Part shown: positions 1 through 10,999 of the stretch, piece after piece | How positions within the stretch are numbered: position 1 is the first letter of the stretch | Layout of the letters: each line of letters opens with the position of its first letter | DNA from: Heterocephalus glaber | Lineage: Eukaryota; Chordata; Mammalia; Rodentia; Bathyergidae | Assembly: GCF_000247695.1 (NCBI RefSeq) | Contig: NW_004624732.1 | Coordinates: 45,595,793-45,659,792, forward strand | DNA: 64,000 nucleotides | Reading direction: 5' to 3' | The notes under the pieces: model-generated | Databases searched by the model: none | What the model was told of the DNA's origin: nothing | What the model saw: only the letters and a program-made list of their open reading frames with translations | Made by a program: the position numbers and the translations under genes

Positions 1-117
1 GTGCAAGTTGAGGATGATAATTTTCTTTATAGAAAGTTCTGTGTAAAATATAAATTGGTTCATGTGTTAGTCAGTGTACCATTATTTTAAAAAATAGCCT
101 ATGGTAATCAATTATGA

Positions 118-424
118 AGAAAAATTTACTGTTTGGCTCACTGCTTTGGAAATTGCAGTTCATGATTCATTGACCATGTTGCATTTGGGCCTGTGGCAAA
201 GGCAGCACACTATTGCCAAGAATATGTAGTAGAGAATGCTGTTCACCTCACAGAAGGAAAGAGAGGAAGAGAAAGGGGCTGAGGTCCCAGTATCACCTTT
301 AAGGGTGCACACTTCATGACCAGGAGACCTCCCACTATGGTCCACCTCTGAAAGATTCTACTACCTCCCCAAAGCACCATGAGGTTGGGACCAATACTTT
401 GGAGAACACTTACACCAGCCATAG
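118..424 (-). mobile_element. ERVL-MaLR LTR (MST/MLT1 type), solo, degraded
   Basis: Read on the reverse strand this matches the layout of a MaLR solo LTR. The plus strand shows the reverse complement of its body, including the blocks GACCTCCCACTA and TTCTACTACCTCCC and an ending like AACACTTACACCAGCCATAG, the mirror of the TATGG start typical of these LTRs. No internal region or second LTR adjoins it. Divergence is high and no duplication is evident, so the ends are approximate. A 61-codon reverse frame inside it is incidental. Confidence 0.75.
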
Positions 425-479
425 TTCTTCATATCTTTCTTAAAACTGTTTTCTTTAATAATTCTATTTAATCATCTGA

Positions 480-850
480 TATCACTTATCAAATACTTCA
501 AATATTGTTCTAGATCCTAAAGTTATGTTGACAAAGGAACATTGCTCTTTCCCATGAAAAGCTTACAATCCAGTAACATAATTAAAATTAAAAAATGAAA
601 AAAATTATGTTGAACTATAAGAACTATAAAAAATCCAAGTATAACATGAAAAGAGATAGATATATCCCAACAAAGAAACCTTATGAAGATTAGAAGGCTG
701 AAAAAAGTAGAGGGAGGTAAGAGTAGAAAAATTACAGAGAGTTTGTTAACAGTTTTCAGAGATCCCTTTTTCAACTCAACAAGTATTTATTAAGTTCCTA
801 TTTTTCATTTCAGATTATTGTGGTAGACAATCAGAGCAATAAAAGAGTAT
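480..850 (-). mobile_element. L2 LINE fragments (3' region)
   Basis: Two degraded L2 pieces lie in reverse orientation. The first (about 480-600) carries TTGTTCTAGATCC and AAAGCTTACAATCCAGTA, the reverse complement of the 3'-terminal part of L2. The second (about 775-850) begins CAACAAGTATTTATTAAG, the reverse complement of the L2 tail. A further weak piece at about 1225-1300 (CAAGGCCTTATGAGATG) fits an upstream part of the same family. All are old and without coding capacity. Confidence 0.5.
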
Positions 851-2200
851 AGCTAAGTTGTTATTTTAAATGTAGTTATAATTTAGTGAAGATTTAAATA
901 TGTCACAATTATAGTTGGAGAAAAATATAACACGTAGAAAAATATACCAAGTATTACAATAGCACAGTTCCATAACCTCATTACTATTAACATTTTGTTG
1001 TGTGAAGCTGACCAGGCTTGACAGAAGTTTAGCAGCATCTCTACTTCCTTTCTACTGGTTGCTAGAAATTCTCCTTTCTTCATTCCTCCTTGCACATGAC
1101 AATGAAAAACATCTGCAGGTATTAACAAATCTCCTATATGGAACAGATCCCCAGCACAGGTGAGACCTAGTGTATTATAGATAAAGTTAAGCAGAAAGTT
1201 AAAAATACATGTAAATTCCAATCAAGTTGAATCATACAAGGCCTTATGAGATGAGAAGAGGTTGATCTAAGTCCTGAATCATGGGTAGCTTTTGATACAC
1301 CCACAATACAAATGAAAATTCTTCAAAGAGAAAAACCATTGACTAAATTGACTAATGAGAAAGGTACAGGAGTAAAGATGGGATCAGGGGAATTTTAACG
1401 TGGTGATGTTACCAATATCAGATTTAAATCTGAGAACAATGTGGGACACAGTTTATAAACATTCTTTTTTTGTTTTCAATTTCAAGAATCATTATGTATA
1501 GCAAGCACAAAAGACATAATTACACTTACCAAGATGTAAAGCTTATCGACTTTGCGATTTAAACATGATGGAACAACTGAAAGCTGTTGAGACAATGCAG
1601 GGAAGGGAAGAATTGAAGCAAAGCATAGGTACACTACTTACTCTTCTTATATATTGGATAAATCATAAGATAGAATCTAAGATTTTTAAAATTACTTAAG
1701 TGCATCAGTTGGCAGTATTAAACATGTCTTCTAATTCAAGATAACTGAACCCCTATGTTTGCTTCTTATTCTTTAGGTCAACCCAGTGAAATGCAAGTAC
1801 TTAAACGTGGATTAAAAAAAAAAATGTGGATAACTTGTAACAGTAAAGAAAGTGGGCAAGAGGTGTTCCTAAGTAGATATCAATTTATTCTTAGATAAAT
1901 GAAAGTAGATAGATCAGAGAAAGCTACCACTCAGAATATACTCTAACAACTTCCTTTTCAGTCAGAATCCCAGAGATCCTTCAAGCATAATGCTAGTAGA
2001 TATGATGAACAAGAGTGAAAAGTGGAGATAAAAAAAGGAAAATGAGTATAAAATTAGTATACATGGAAAGTCAGCATACTTCCATTTTCTCATCTCTATA
2101 CAGAGGAGGAGCAGCTTGATGTCATCTTGCATGTAAATCAGAGATGAGTAAATATACAAGTAAAATTATCATTTAGATAAAAATAAAAATTTTAGTGCAG
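851..2200. other. AT-rich intergenic or intronic DNA
   Basis: Apart from the weak L2 piece near 1225-1300 I recognise nothing here. It contains A-runs (for example near 1812) but no convincing exon, promoter or RNA gene. The 112-codon reverse frame at 883-1221 has no recognisable family features. Confidence 0.6.
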
Positions 2201-2290
2201 AGCTGGGGAATGTAGCTAAGCAATGTAGTGCCTGTCTGGCAAGTGCAAGGCCCTGAGTTCAATTCCAGGTACCAAAAAAGAAAAAAAAAA
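2201..2290 (+). mobile_element. ID-type tRNA-derived SINE
   Basis: The forward SINE body begins AGCTGGGGAATGTAGCTAAG, has an A-box-like segment (TGTAGCTAAGCA) and a B-box-like segment (GAGTTCAATTCC), ends in GGTACC, and is followed by an A-rich tail. It is more diverged than the other copies in the window (for example TAGCTAAG where they have TAGCTCAG) and has no clear duplication, so it is probably older. Confidence 0.85.
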
Positions 2291-2299
2291 TTTATACTA

Positions 2300-3110
2300 T
2301 GAACATTATTTCCCAGAATTCAAAGCCTTTTTAAAACTGTATTATATGGTTTCCAACAACATCAAAGAAAAACAGACTGATAATACACAGTTACTTCCAA
2401 CTATATTTCTCATGCATGTGTGATTAATTTTATAGAATTGATCTGCTTACCAAATAGCAGAGGAAACACATGAACTATCCATTCATTAAATCTTAAGTAT
2501 GAGTTAACTATCAAAATTTTCTAGATACATGGAAAAGCTCAACAAACTAGAGGGTACTATAAAGATGAAAAAAACTCTAATCTTTGAAGAATAAACTTAA
2601 TTACTAGAACTACAAAATAGAAGAAACCTAAAACATTTCTTTCACAATTATATCAATAACATTTAAGAAATAACCAGATCCACAAAATAAAAGAAGGACT
2701 ATAAAAGGAGTAATCATTAAAAAAAAAGTACTATTTCCAAGAGCTAAAGGACATGCATCCAATTTAGAGAGAAACATCAAAATAAGTGAAAGAAAGATGT
2801 ACGTATTGAAATGCTCTTAAAGGAAAGAGGAAACTTAATGTAAAAAAATTAGAAATATCACTAACTTTGCAAACATAGCTTTAGATTCTAGGACATTTTG
2901 TAGTAAATTCTATATAATATTAAAGGGGAAATGAATTTGAACATATTATTTGATACCCTGCAAAACTGCCCTATTTTTGTGAGTGAACAGACAGAATATC
3001 TGTACACGTGTAAAGGCTCAGATACTTTCCTTCCAAGTGATCTGGAAAGGTTACTGAAATTCACTGAAAAAATGATGTATATGAATATCTAGGAATATGT
3101 GAAGTAGGAG
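2300..3110 (+). other. A-rich stretch, possibly a decayed L1 fragment
   Basis: The plus strand is markedly A-rich, with composition like the coding strand of L1. A segment around 2950-2980 (TGATACCCTGCAAAACTG) loosely resembles the end of an L1 ORF1 region. No open frame supports this, so the assignment is tentative. Confidence 0.25.
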
Positions 3111-3119
3111 ACAATGACT

Positions 3120-3650
3120 TTTCTACCAGAGACCCTTGCAGTGGTTTCCGATCTCCTGCTCAGTGTTACAGTGCAAGGCAAAAAGAAAAACATAGAGACA
3201 GAGTTAAAGAGACAGATAAATGAGGAGCCAGGATGACCACTGCTCATGCAAGCAAGGATGAACAAGTAAAAGTCCTGAATACCCAGAGCTGTCAATATTT
3301 ATTGGTGACACCATAGTTAGATTGAGGTAAAGGGGGTACATGGAGGGAACATGTGGAGTTGCTATGGATATGTTGCTGATGCAGGCAAGGCTTGCAAAGG
3401 AAGAGACAAAGCATTCTTGAATTAGGAACAGAACAGACAAAATATAGCTTGTGGTTAATAATTAACCTTGTCTTTTTAGTATAGAAGGCTTTAACACTGG
3501 AAACAGAATTGAGTGTGAGTCACTCTGACCTCGGCATGTAGAATTTGGCCAGAGTCACTTTTATGAGCAAGACAATGGTGAGGTTAACTCTTTAAAGTAT
3601 TCATTGCTCTCAGCCTGCTTTGGGCACAATCAATAAGGCAATCCCCCACA
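3120..3650 (-). mobile_element. Probable ERV solo LTR, class II (ERVK)-like
   Basis: Read on the reverse strand, the segment has an LTR-like order. A U3-like part is followed by CAATAAATATTGACAG (polyadenylation signal), then a pyrimidine-rich U5-like part (ATCTGTCTCTTTAACTCTG, TATGTTTTTCTTTTTGCC) and an ending near GGTCTCTGG. It is more complex and GC-richer than its surroundings. I could not find a 6-bp duplication or unambiguous TG...CA ends, so the limits are approximate and the family is inferred from style. Reverse open frames of 68 and 78 codons fall inside it and are incidental. Confidence 0.5.
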
Positions 3651-3655
3651 ATTTA

Positions 3656-6600
3656 TGGCTTATCAATTGTGTAGAAGACTTTCAGTTAAAAAAAAGTCTA
3701 GATTGAACAGGAGAACTAAAAGGATAATGGTAAACACTTCAGATAGGTAGAAGAGGGAAAAGATACAATACAGTAATTGACAACTTGAAACAAAAGACAA
3801 AAGTTAAAGTAAAGGTTATTGTCTCCCCAGTAGAAAAAAATAGTGCATTGAAGGGAAAATAATCTATGCAAAAAGGAATAAAGTCATGGTCCAAATATAA
3901 GACAAAATAATACATAGTATGATTTTCAGCAAATAATAGTATAAAAAAAAGAAATCCACTCACTTTTGTAATCCTGATATCATGTACCATCGAAATGTAT
4001 GAGCAGTAGTGGAAATACATTTTTAATCCTTTACTCAGCATGGATCAGCATATAGAGTGTCAAAGTAATGCTTACACCACTTGGTGGCTTCAACTCTGAT
4101 ACTGACCTGTACACAAAGCAAAAATGGTCCGTTTGCATTCTGCCAGAATCACGAAAGAAAATTTGTTCAATTGACCAAGCAAATGAAATAAATTAAATAT
4201 CTGGAATAGCTTTAGTATTTAGAAACTTGTAAATTTATCATAATCGAAATATAACTCTTGTAGGTCTCTATTATACTTATTTATATTAAAATAAAAAACA
4301 CATAAAATTATAAGTATTCCTCTTTGAACTCTGGGTATCTAAATGACAGAAATATTCCATAAGCAGTTAATAAACATACACTTATAGAATGTATCCTACT
4401 TGTTAACATCGTTAATTGCTAATCACTTTCTAAACTAGCACATATTCTGCAATATATTTGTAAGGACCATGAATTTATTCTGTGTATATAAAAATAACAA
4501 TGTTTGGTTTCTATTTTAATAAGCACCCTTAAAACATTTAATTTAGAATCTATCAATGTTGTAATTCTATGATAGGAAAGATTTTACATGGGAAAACACA
4601 TACATTCTAAAGGATATCTGTAGTGTTCCACTCATATTACACCTTACATACTTTATATGTTATAATGGGAAGCATAAGATATAATACAGAAATATCTTTC
4701 TCCTGCTGTTGTTGATCCATTTACTAGGCATGAATCCTTATTTCTGCTGTCCAGCTCTATAAAATTAGCTTACATAGTTTTCTGTGCATTTTTATCTTTT
4801 CTGTAAAATGAGGATAATACCATTTATCTGCAATAATCATTGTAATAATTATGAAAAAATACACCCAAAGTGCCTAACATGTATTAAAGAATAACTGAGT
4901 CTATTATTAACAAAGAACATTTTCCAATTGACATTCATAAAAATATGGTGAACTTTTGTTTTAATAGTTTTAATTATAAATATTCATATTAATGTGAAAT
5001 AGGCACAAACCTATGAATAACAAATTTACTAAAATGATTACTTAAGAATTTTAATTTTATAAAAAGAATGCACTGCTATGTACAAAATCTAAAAATCTAT
5101 CTATGATTACTGACTATATCATAATGAGGTCTCCACAACTTGCCTCCATAAAAACTCAAAAATAATGCCAAAGATAAATTCTGATAATAGAACTATTATT
5201 GCCTTTAGTTACCAGTTAAATATGGGGTCATGTCAAAGTCAAGGATTTTTGTCAACCCTAAGCAATAGACCTCTTATAGTTTATCATGATGATTTCCCTT
5301 TTCTCTACTTTATTTTGTAAAAGAAAAACGAAAAAAAAAGAAAATGTCTCCATTAGGATTTCTGATACAAATGGAAAATTTTGCAGATGAGTTAATGATA
5401 TCCCATCTCCTATCAACAATGGCCAGTCAGAAGAGATTGGCTGATTTAAATTGTCAGGAATTTTCCAGCAATGTAAACTTTCATTTTTTCGTACAGTGCT
5501 AGGGAAGACAGAATACGAAACATGAAGGTAGCAACATCACTAGACGCTCTCAGAAGTTGTGGATCTAAAAACTGTGAATCATTAACATTGTTGTAAATGC
5601 CAGTTGTCAGACTCTCAACATCATATGAGACTTTACTCCTGCTTTTCTGCTATATCTGCCATTGCCACAGGGGTTGTAGACACTGTATTGTTAAGTATTC
5701 ATGGCATGGGGGATGCTATTCTTTGACAGTTTGGAAAGAGAATGGGGCCACTGTTCTCTCAATACAGGCCATTTGGTATGTGGAAAAGGTGGAGACTTTG
5801 GAGTTACACTGTTCTGGTGCATGCCACACTGAATGGATAAAAGTGTAGCAGTAACATGTACTTTGGAATCTACTTGGAAACGTGTAATTTGTTCTACTTT
5901 GATTCACAGGCTCCTTTAATTGTAGCCTTGGATATCACAAATACGTCTGTTAATATTATATCAATATAATATTATATAGTATGGTAAATACATATGGCAT
6001 ACATAATATGATTAGGTATTAATATAAACTGATTATATTAATATACATTAGGAGTTGTAAAGAAACTGATTTTATAGAATCATAATTATTTAGACAGAAA
6101 GCACTTTAACAGCCATCTTCTAGACCACCTTCATTCATCTTCTTGTTATTAGAAAGAAAATTGAACATTTACCAAAGAATAAATGAAAGATATTTTGTAA
6201 CTTAGTAACTAAGATCCAACTGTCAGTTTGGAGGCAATAAAAAGTGACAGTTTGATTTGTTAAAGAAATAACCATTTCTCAGTCATTATATATTCAAATT
6301 TTAATTATATTAAGGTGATACCTACCACAGATGGGGTTTGTTGGATATTGGAGGAAAATCATTTTAATTATCTATGCATTTATCTATCTATTTCCATCTA
6401 CCAATTGATCTAAAGAGTACATATGATGTGTCAAGGAACTACTTCAAAGTGTTACCTATCTCTGGTGAACTTATTAAGATAAAAATAATTATGATTGTAA
6501 AAATGAGTCAATTTTTGTTGAGTACATTAAAATACATTAATGTACTTTAAATTTTTGAACAGAAAAAATTGGTGTAGCCTGACATTTCAATCTATTCTGC

Positions 6601-7288
6601 TTATTATAGTGTTAGATCAGAGTTGCAAAAAATTTTAGAAGGTAAAATTTTCCAAACTGTAAAGGAAATTAAGAACATCATAAATCTACTTGTTATTACA
6701 GCATGCTGTTTCATAATGTACCTCTTTCTTTCCAATGGTATCTCTTGCTTCCTGATTCCAAATGCTCTCATGCAATCCTGATTACCAAAGAATCTACATT
6801 CTCTTATACAATAGTGTTTTTGAACTATTTGAAAATATATATTAATTAGGAGGTTTGGCACTTAAACAGACATACATGATCCCAAGGAACAAATTCTAAT
6901 GACAAGAATATATTGTTACGGTAGTGGGGTACAGATATATATCCATTTAATTCTTCAAATTATATTATGAAGAGTGAATTAACCTACATTTATAAATAGC
7001 TTTGCTTATCCCTGAAATATTCATTTTAATTAAAATACGTAACAAGAAAGAAGGAGCTATAACATAATTACATGCAAAACAATTCAGTCTAACTCTAGAC
7101 AAACTACCGAAAGTCTCATTTTCTTAAACATTGTAAAATGATGTATCCTTGAGTTGATTTAAATAAAATCATTTTCATCCTCTTTATCTTAAACTTTGTC
7201 ATTATATTTCATATGTGTGGAGCAACTTTTTTCTTACCTAATCATACTACCTTTATTTTTTTAATGTATGTGCAACCTTCTTTTTCAG
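3656..7288. other. AT-rich non-coding block
   Basis: No gene or RNA is recognisable. Contents are a MIR remnant at about 4785-4920, an almost pure A/T patch at about 5940-6060, and an 83-codon forward frame at 5597-5848 with no family resemblance. Around 5600-5860 the base composition is more balanced than in the flanks and could be a decayed pseudogene or conserved element, but I could not identify it. Confidence 0.6.
4785..4920 (+). repeat. MIR SINE fragment
   Basis: The order CTTTTCTGTAAAATGAGGAT, AATAATACC..., AAAGTGCCTAACATGTATTA matches the second half of the MIR consensus in forward orientation. It is an ancient mammal-wide SINE remnant. Confidence 0.7.
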
Positions 7289-7372
7289 AACACCTTCCCA
7301 CGGGTGGCTGTCTTGGCAGAGTGCAGCAGCAAAGAGGCTTTGGAAGAAGTACACCTGGCTGTGTTAAGATGA
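7289..7372 (+). other. Exon-like segment (27 codons plus stop after a strong acceptor)
   Basis: A good splice-acceptor pattern (CAACCTTCTTTTTCAG) ends at 7288. From 7289, in phase 0, the next codons read NTFPRVAVLAECSSKEALEE and on through VHLAVLR to TGA at 7370-7372. The base composition changes abruptly to GC-richer at the acceptor. The peptide looks protein-like rather than AT-rich noise, but I do not recognise a family. There is no donor after the stop, so it would be a terminal exon, an alternative end exon or a pseudogene fragment. A longer 86-codon frame over the same DNA (7213-7473) is out of phase with this reading. Confidence 0.25.
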
Positions 7373-7529
7373 ACTGGAAGAAAGAACTCGAGTTTCTGGA
7401 ATTCAATTTAGAATATATAAAACACTTCTTATTTCTAAAAGGGAGTTTTGATATATGTAAAACTTTTGACTAAGAGCTGATACCCAAAGAATGACATCAA
7501 ATACAAGTGGATTGCTATCTATAGTCCAA

Positions 7530-7640
7530 AAACATTGCAATAATTTTAAATCTTTCCTATAAAACTATGAGATAGCAGGATTATCTGATCTGTAGAGAAG
7601 AGAAATCTATGTCACAAAGTTGTTCCTAGTAGATACCCTG
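7530..7640 (+). repeat. Weak MIR SINE fragment
   Basis: AAAACTATGAGATAGCAGG, then ATCTGTAGAGAAGAGAAA and TCACAAAGTTG, follows the MIR core order (CTATGAGGTAGG, ACAGATGAGGAAACTG, CACAAAGAGG) in forward orientation. It is heavily diverged. Confidence 0.45.
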
Positions 7641-8022
7641 TAGAGTTTTAAATTCTGTTTTTCTAGTTTTATCTTTCCATAACATGGAACTGCCTCTAAT
7701 CCATTCAAAAACTGATTTTTTGACCAAAACTTACATAGGGTTGTGTCATTTTTAGACTTAATTTTTCTCTTTAATATATACTACTCTTTATACATAGTAG
7801 GCACCTCAGAATCAGCAAACAATATAAGAGGGTAAATTTTCATTTAGCTCTTCTAAGTAGTACAGCATAGATGGATGAAAAGAAACCTCACTTGAGGTTG
7901 AAACATTAGAGTTGATGTGCATAATTTTAAGCATTTGCTTTGATCCACTTTTTCATTACTAGTCTGATAATTTTAATGCTCATAAACATCAACATATTTA
8001 ATGAGAACCATGTTACTTTTTT

Positions 8023-9118
8023 GAGCTTTTATTTTTTATTAGAACATGTTTCCAGTACATAATGATTGCATTCCGTGTGGGGAGCTGATACATATACATA
8101 ACACATTTTAATTTTTTCCAATCCTTTTGACCACCCTCTCCCCTCTTCCCTCTATCTCCTGTAACATAAGTATCATAAGCTGGCTATAAAGGGGGCAATT
8201 AACTGAATTATGACATATGAATACAATGTATTACAGCAATAAAGATAATGGATATTTGTCACTCCAAGGAGTTTCTTTGAATTCTTTTGCAATAAATCGA
8301 CCCCTTTCCCCACGTGTGGTATACTCTTTGTCACTGTAGATCGATTTTCATTCTCTACAGCTTTATATAGTCCAAAATATATATTAGTGGAGAATATACA
8401 TTTTTTCTAGGCTTCTTTTATTCCATGTAATAATTTTGATATTATTTAAGGGGCAATGTATATAAATGAGCTTTTTTCTTTTATTGAAGAATAATATTCC
8501 ATTGGTTATTTATATTATAATTTATTAATCCATTTACCAGTTATTAAAATCTAAGTTGTTTTCAACTTCAGGCTACTACAAATAAAGCTACCATGAACAC
8601 TGAAGTACAAGATTACGTGTGGAAATATGTTTTATGTTTTGGTTCTTTTGAGTAAACACGGAGGAGTGGAATGATCTGATGGTGTGCTAAGTGCACATTT
8701 AACTTTTTACAAAACTGCCAATTTGTTTTCAAAGGGGGTAATATTTTACATTCTTATAAAATGTCATGAAAATTATAGTTGTTCATATACTTTCCAATAC
8801 TTGGTATAATAATTTTTTAAAATTTTAGCTGTAGAATACATGTGTGGTGATTTCTTTGTTATTGATATTTGCATTTTCCTGATGGCTATCCATAAATGGT
8901 GTCCCTTAGTAGATCTATTTCATATGGGTAAATCTTTTGTCAATATCTACTAAAATAGCTGGCCATTTTATTCTTTGCTTATTGTCTTCTTGTTTTCTTT
9001 TTTGGTACCAGGGATTGAACTCGGGACCTTGTGCTTGTGAGGCAGGCACTGGAACCACTGAGCTAAATCCCCAGCCCCAACTTATTGTCTTCTTAAAATA
9101 CAACTGCAAATATTCTTA
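8023..9118 (-). mobile_element. L1 LINE 3' end (ORF2 C-terminal part and 3' UTR)
   Basis: The plus strand starts with a T-rich stretch (reverse complement of the A-tail) and a 3' UTR with CAGTACATAATGATTGC and TGTGGGGAGCTGATA. It then gives the reverse complement of the ORF2 C-terminal region: AATAATATTCCATTGG, TCCATTTACCAGTT, CTACAAATAAAGCTACCATG, CAAAACTGCCAATTTG and TTTGCATTTTCCTGATGGC. Many stops and indels make it dead. A younger ID SINE is inserted at 8992-9080. The 3' UTR sequence recurs at about 56833-56895, so both belong to one subfamily. Confidence 0.9.
8992..9080 (-). mobile_element. ID-type SINE inserted in an L1, perfect 14-bp TSD
   Basis: Reverse-strand SINE. The plus strand shows a T-run, GGTACCAGGGATTGAACTCG, the segment GTGCTTGTGAGGCAGGCACT, and CACTGAGCTAAATCCCCAGC. 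It is flanked by perfect 14-bp direct repeats CTTATTGTCTTCTT at 8978-8991 and 9081-9094, the hallmark of L1-mediated retroposition. The element interrupts the older reverse L1 at 8023-9118. The 60- and 64-codon frames here are incidental. Confidence 0.95.
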
Positions 9119-9119
9119 A

Positions 9120-9699
9120 TATATTCTAAACTCAGAGTCTGTAATAAAAATGTTATAAATATTTCCACTGACTTACTTTGAAAAACATTAGAAATTATTA
9201 GTAAATTTGAAGAGAAAATTTAAAAAGTATTGATGAAGTTAATTGCACAAAATCAGCAAAGATGCACTTTAAATCATCTTGTACCCGTTATTGAGAAATG
9301 AGTCCTTATGCTTACCTGTGGAGGCAGATAGACCACAATGTGCAGTTTAGCTCAGATGTTAAGACCTATTGCCTCATAAACACACTAATTGGATATAAAG
9401 AAGTTTGATACTTGCACAATTGAAGTACCTAGGGAGGTCAATATCAGCTTCTCAAGCAGATGTAAAATGCTTGAGAAAAAAAGGAAAGGAAGAGTAGTTT
9501 ATGTGTTCTCTGTATTTAGGGACTGGAATCAGTGTGGGAATTCCCTCTGGTAAGCAGGGCTTGTGTGGGCAGAATCTGTTGATGCTAAGGAGGGAACCCC
9601 AGAACATTTTTAATTTCTAGCAAAGATTTGAGGCAGACTGGAAAAAAAGTGTGGAGCCTTACAAGTTACAAGTAAAAAATTTGAAATTGTGCCAGTTAG
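9120..9699. other. Unassigned non-coding stretch
   Basis: I see no recognisable repeat or gene here. It separates the L1 3' end from the L1 endonuclease-region fragment. It could be unique DNA or unrecognisably decayed L1. Confidence 0.5.
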
Positions 9700-10265
9700 C
9701 CATTACATGGGTATTAAAGTCCTTTTCTATGATTATGCAATTGATTATTTCTGTTTAATTTTCTCAATTTCTGCTGCATATATTTTGAAATTCTTGTTTT
9801 AGTTGCATAGACATTCATCAGTTTAGGTCTTCTTGATTAAGTTCATATTTTCTAAGTACCATTTATCTGGTCTATTTAATGTGATATTAAAATAGTCATA
9901 CCAGTATTCTGCTTACTGATTATTTAAATTGTATACCTTTTTCTGCCCATTTAATTTCAAGTTACTTTAGTCATTATATATAAAAGGTCGTTTATAACAG
10001 AGTAAGCCTTTGATCTTTTTGTAATTAGTTTATATTTGCCTTATAATTGTGCTGTTCAATCACAATATGTTTAATATAATTAGGAAGATGTTTGGAGTAT
10101 CTCCATTTTTTATTATTTTTAGGCTTTTCTGGTTGTCCTTATTTTTCTTCTATTCTCCCCTTCCATCTTTGTTAATTTATAAAATATTCTCAACATTTCA
10201 TTCTCATGGAAATATTTGTGCTTTCTCTATTTCTTCCTCTATTTGGTGTTTATATGTATAAGAAT
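9700..10265 (-). mobile_element. Decayed L1 fragment, ORF2 endonuclease region
   Basis: The T-rich plus strand resembles the reverse complement of the 5' part of old L1 ORF2. Segments such as TATTTTGAAATTCTTGTTTTAG, GGTCTTCTTGATTAAG and CATACCAGTATTCTGC keep the order of the antisense endonuclease-domain sequence. It is strongly diverged and full of stops in the coding sense. It may belong to the same L1 as 8023-9118, which has the same orientation and lies on the 3' side. Confidence 0.55.
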
Positions 10266-10273
10266 GTGTTTGC

Positions 10274-10346
10274 TGAGGTAAGAGGAGAGTGAAGGAGGGG
10301 AGAAAGAGACAGGGAGAGAGTGGAGGAAGGAGAGAGAGAGAGAGAG
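10274..10346. repeat. Purine-rich tract ending in (GA)n
   Basis: About 73 nt is nearly all A/G on the plus strand, ending in roughly eight GA units (AGAGAGAGAGAGAGAG). Such tracts can form triplex (H-DNA) structures. It sits between L1 fragments and is followed by a T-rich, pyrimidine-biased 300-bp stretch at 10380-10640 whose 118-codon frame (10289-10645) is a composition artefact. Confidence 0.85.
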
Positions 10347-10999
10347 CTAGAAATTTGAATCTATACACATACCTTGGCAGGGAGAAATTTTTTACGTTTA
10401 TTGCTTTACTTCTTTGGGGGGCTTTTCTTTTATTTCTTTTTTTCTATTTAATTTATTATTTTTCTTCTTTTTCTGGTTTGCTTTCTTTTGCTGTTACTTT
10501 TACCTATTTTGTTAATTTTTTAATCAGAATTTTATCTCACTTTACTGCTTCCCATCTTCCTTTTCTTTCTTTTTCAAATTTTATTTCTTCCATTTTTCTC
10601 ATTCCCCACCCCTCCATTTTTAGTGTAACTATTAACATGTATTAAGTTTTAGCTATTTATTAACTCCATGCTGTTACTGCTGATTTCTATTGTAATGGTG
10701 GTATAATGATTACTTTTACATCATTACTGTATTTCAATAATATTTTTTGTTTTTGTGTCTATAATTACTCATCTCTTTTCCATTGTTAAGATTGGTATAG
10801 TTGTTATTTTAAATTTATTTTCATGGTATGTCAATATATGGTTTGTCTTCAGTTTATTATTGCTATTTCTTTTTCTATTGTTAATGGTGACATAGTTATT
10901 CCTTTAATTGATTTTCACTGTGCTCTATACTAGGTGTGACTTTGTGTTGTAAATATTATCATAGTTCATTTCATCCTCTGAGTGCTGCTGGGAATCAAG

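Noticed and set aside
5597..5848. 83-codon forward frame and possible pseudogene
   Set aside because: I tried to match it to common processed pseudogenes and could not; no poly(A) tail or target duplication was seen.
8992..9080. tRNA gene
   Set aside because: A- and B-box-like segments are present, but the unit has an A-tail and target duplications and recurs five times, so it is a tRNA-derived SINE and not a tRNA gene.
10289..10645. 118-codon forward frame
   Set aside because: It is produced by a purine tract followed by a T-rich tract; low-complexity peptide without family features.
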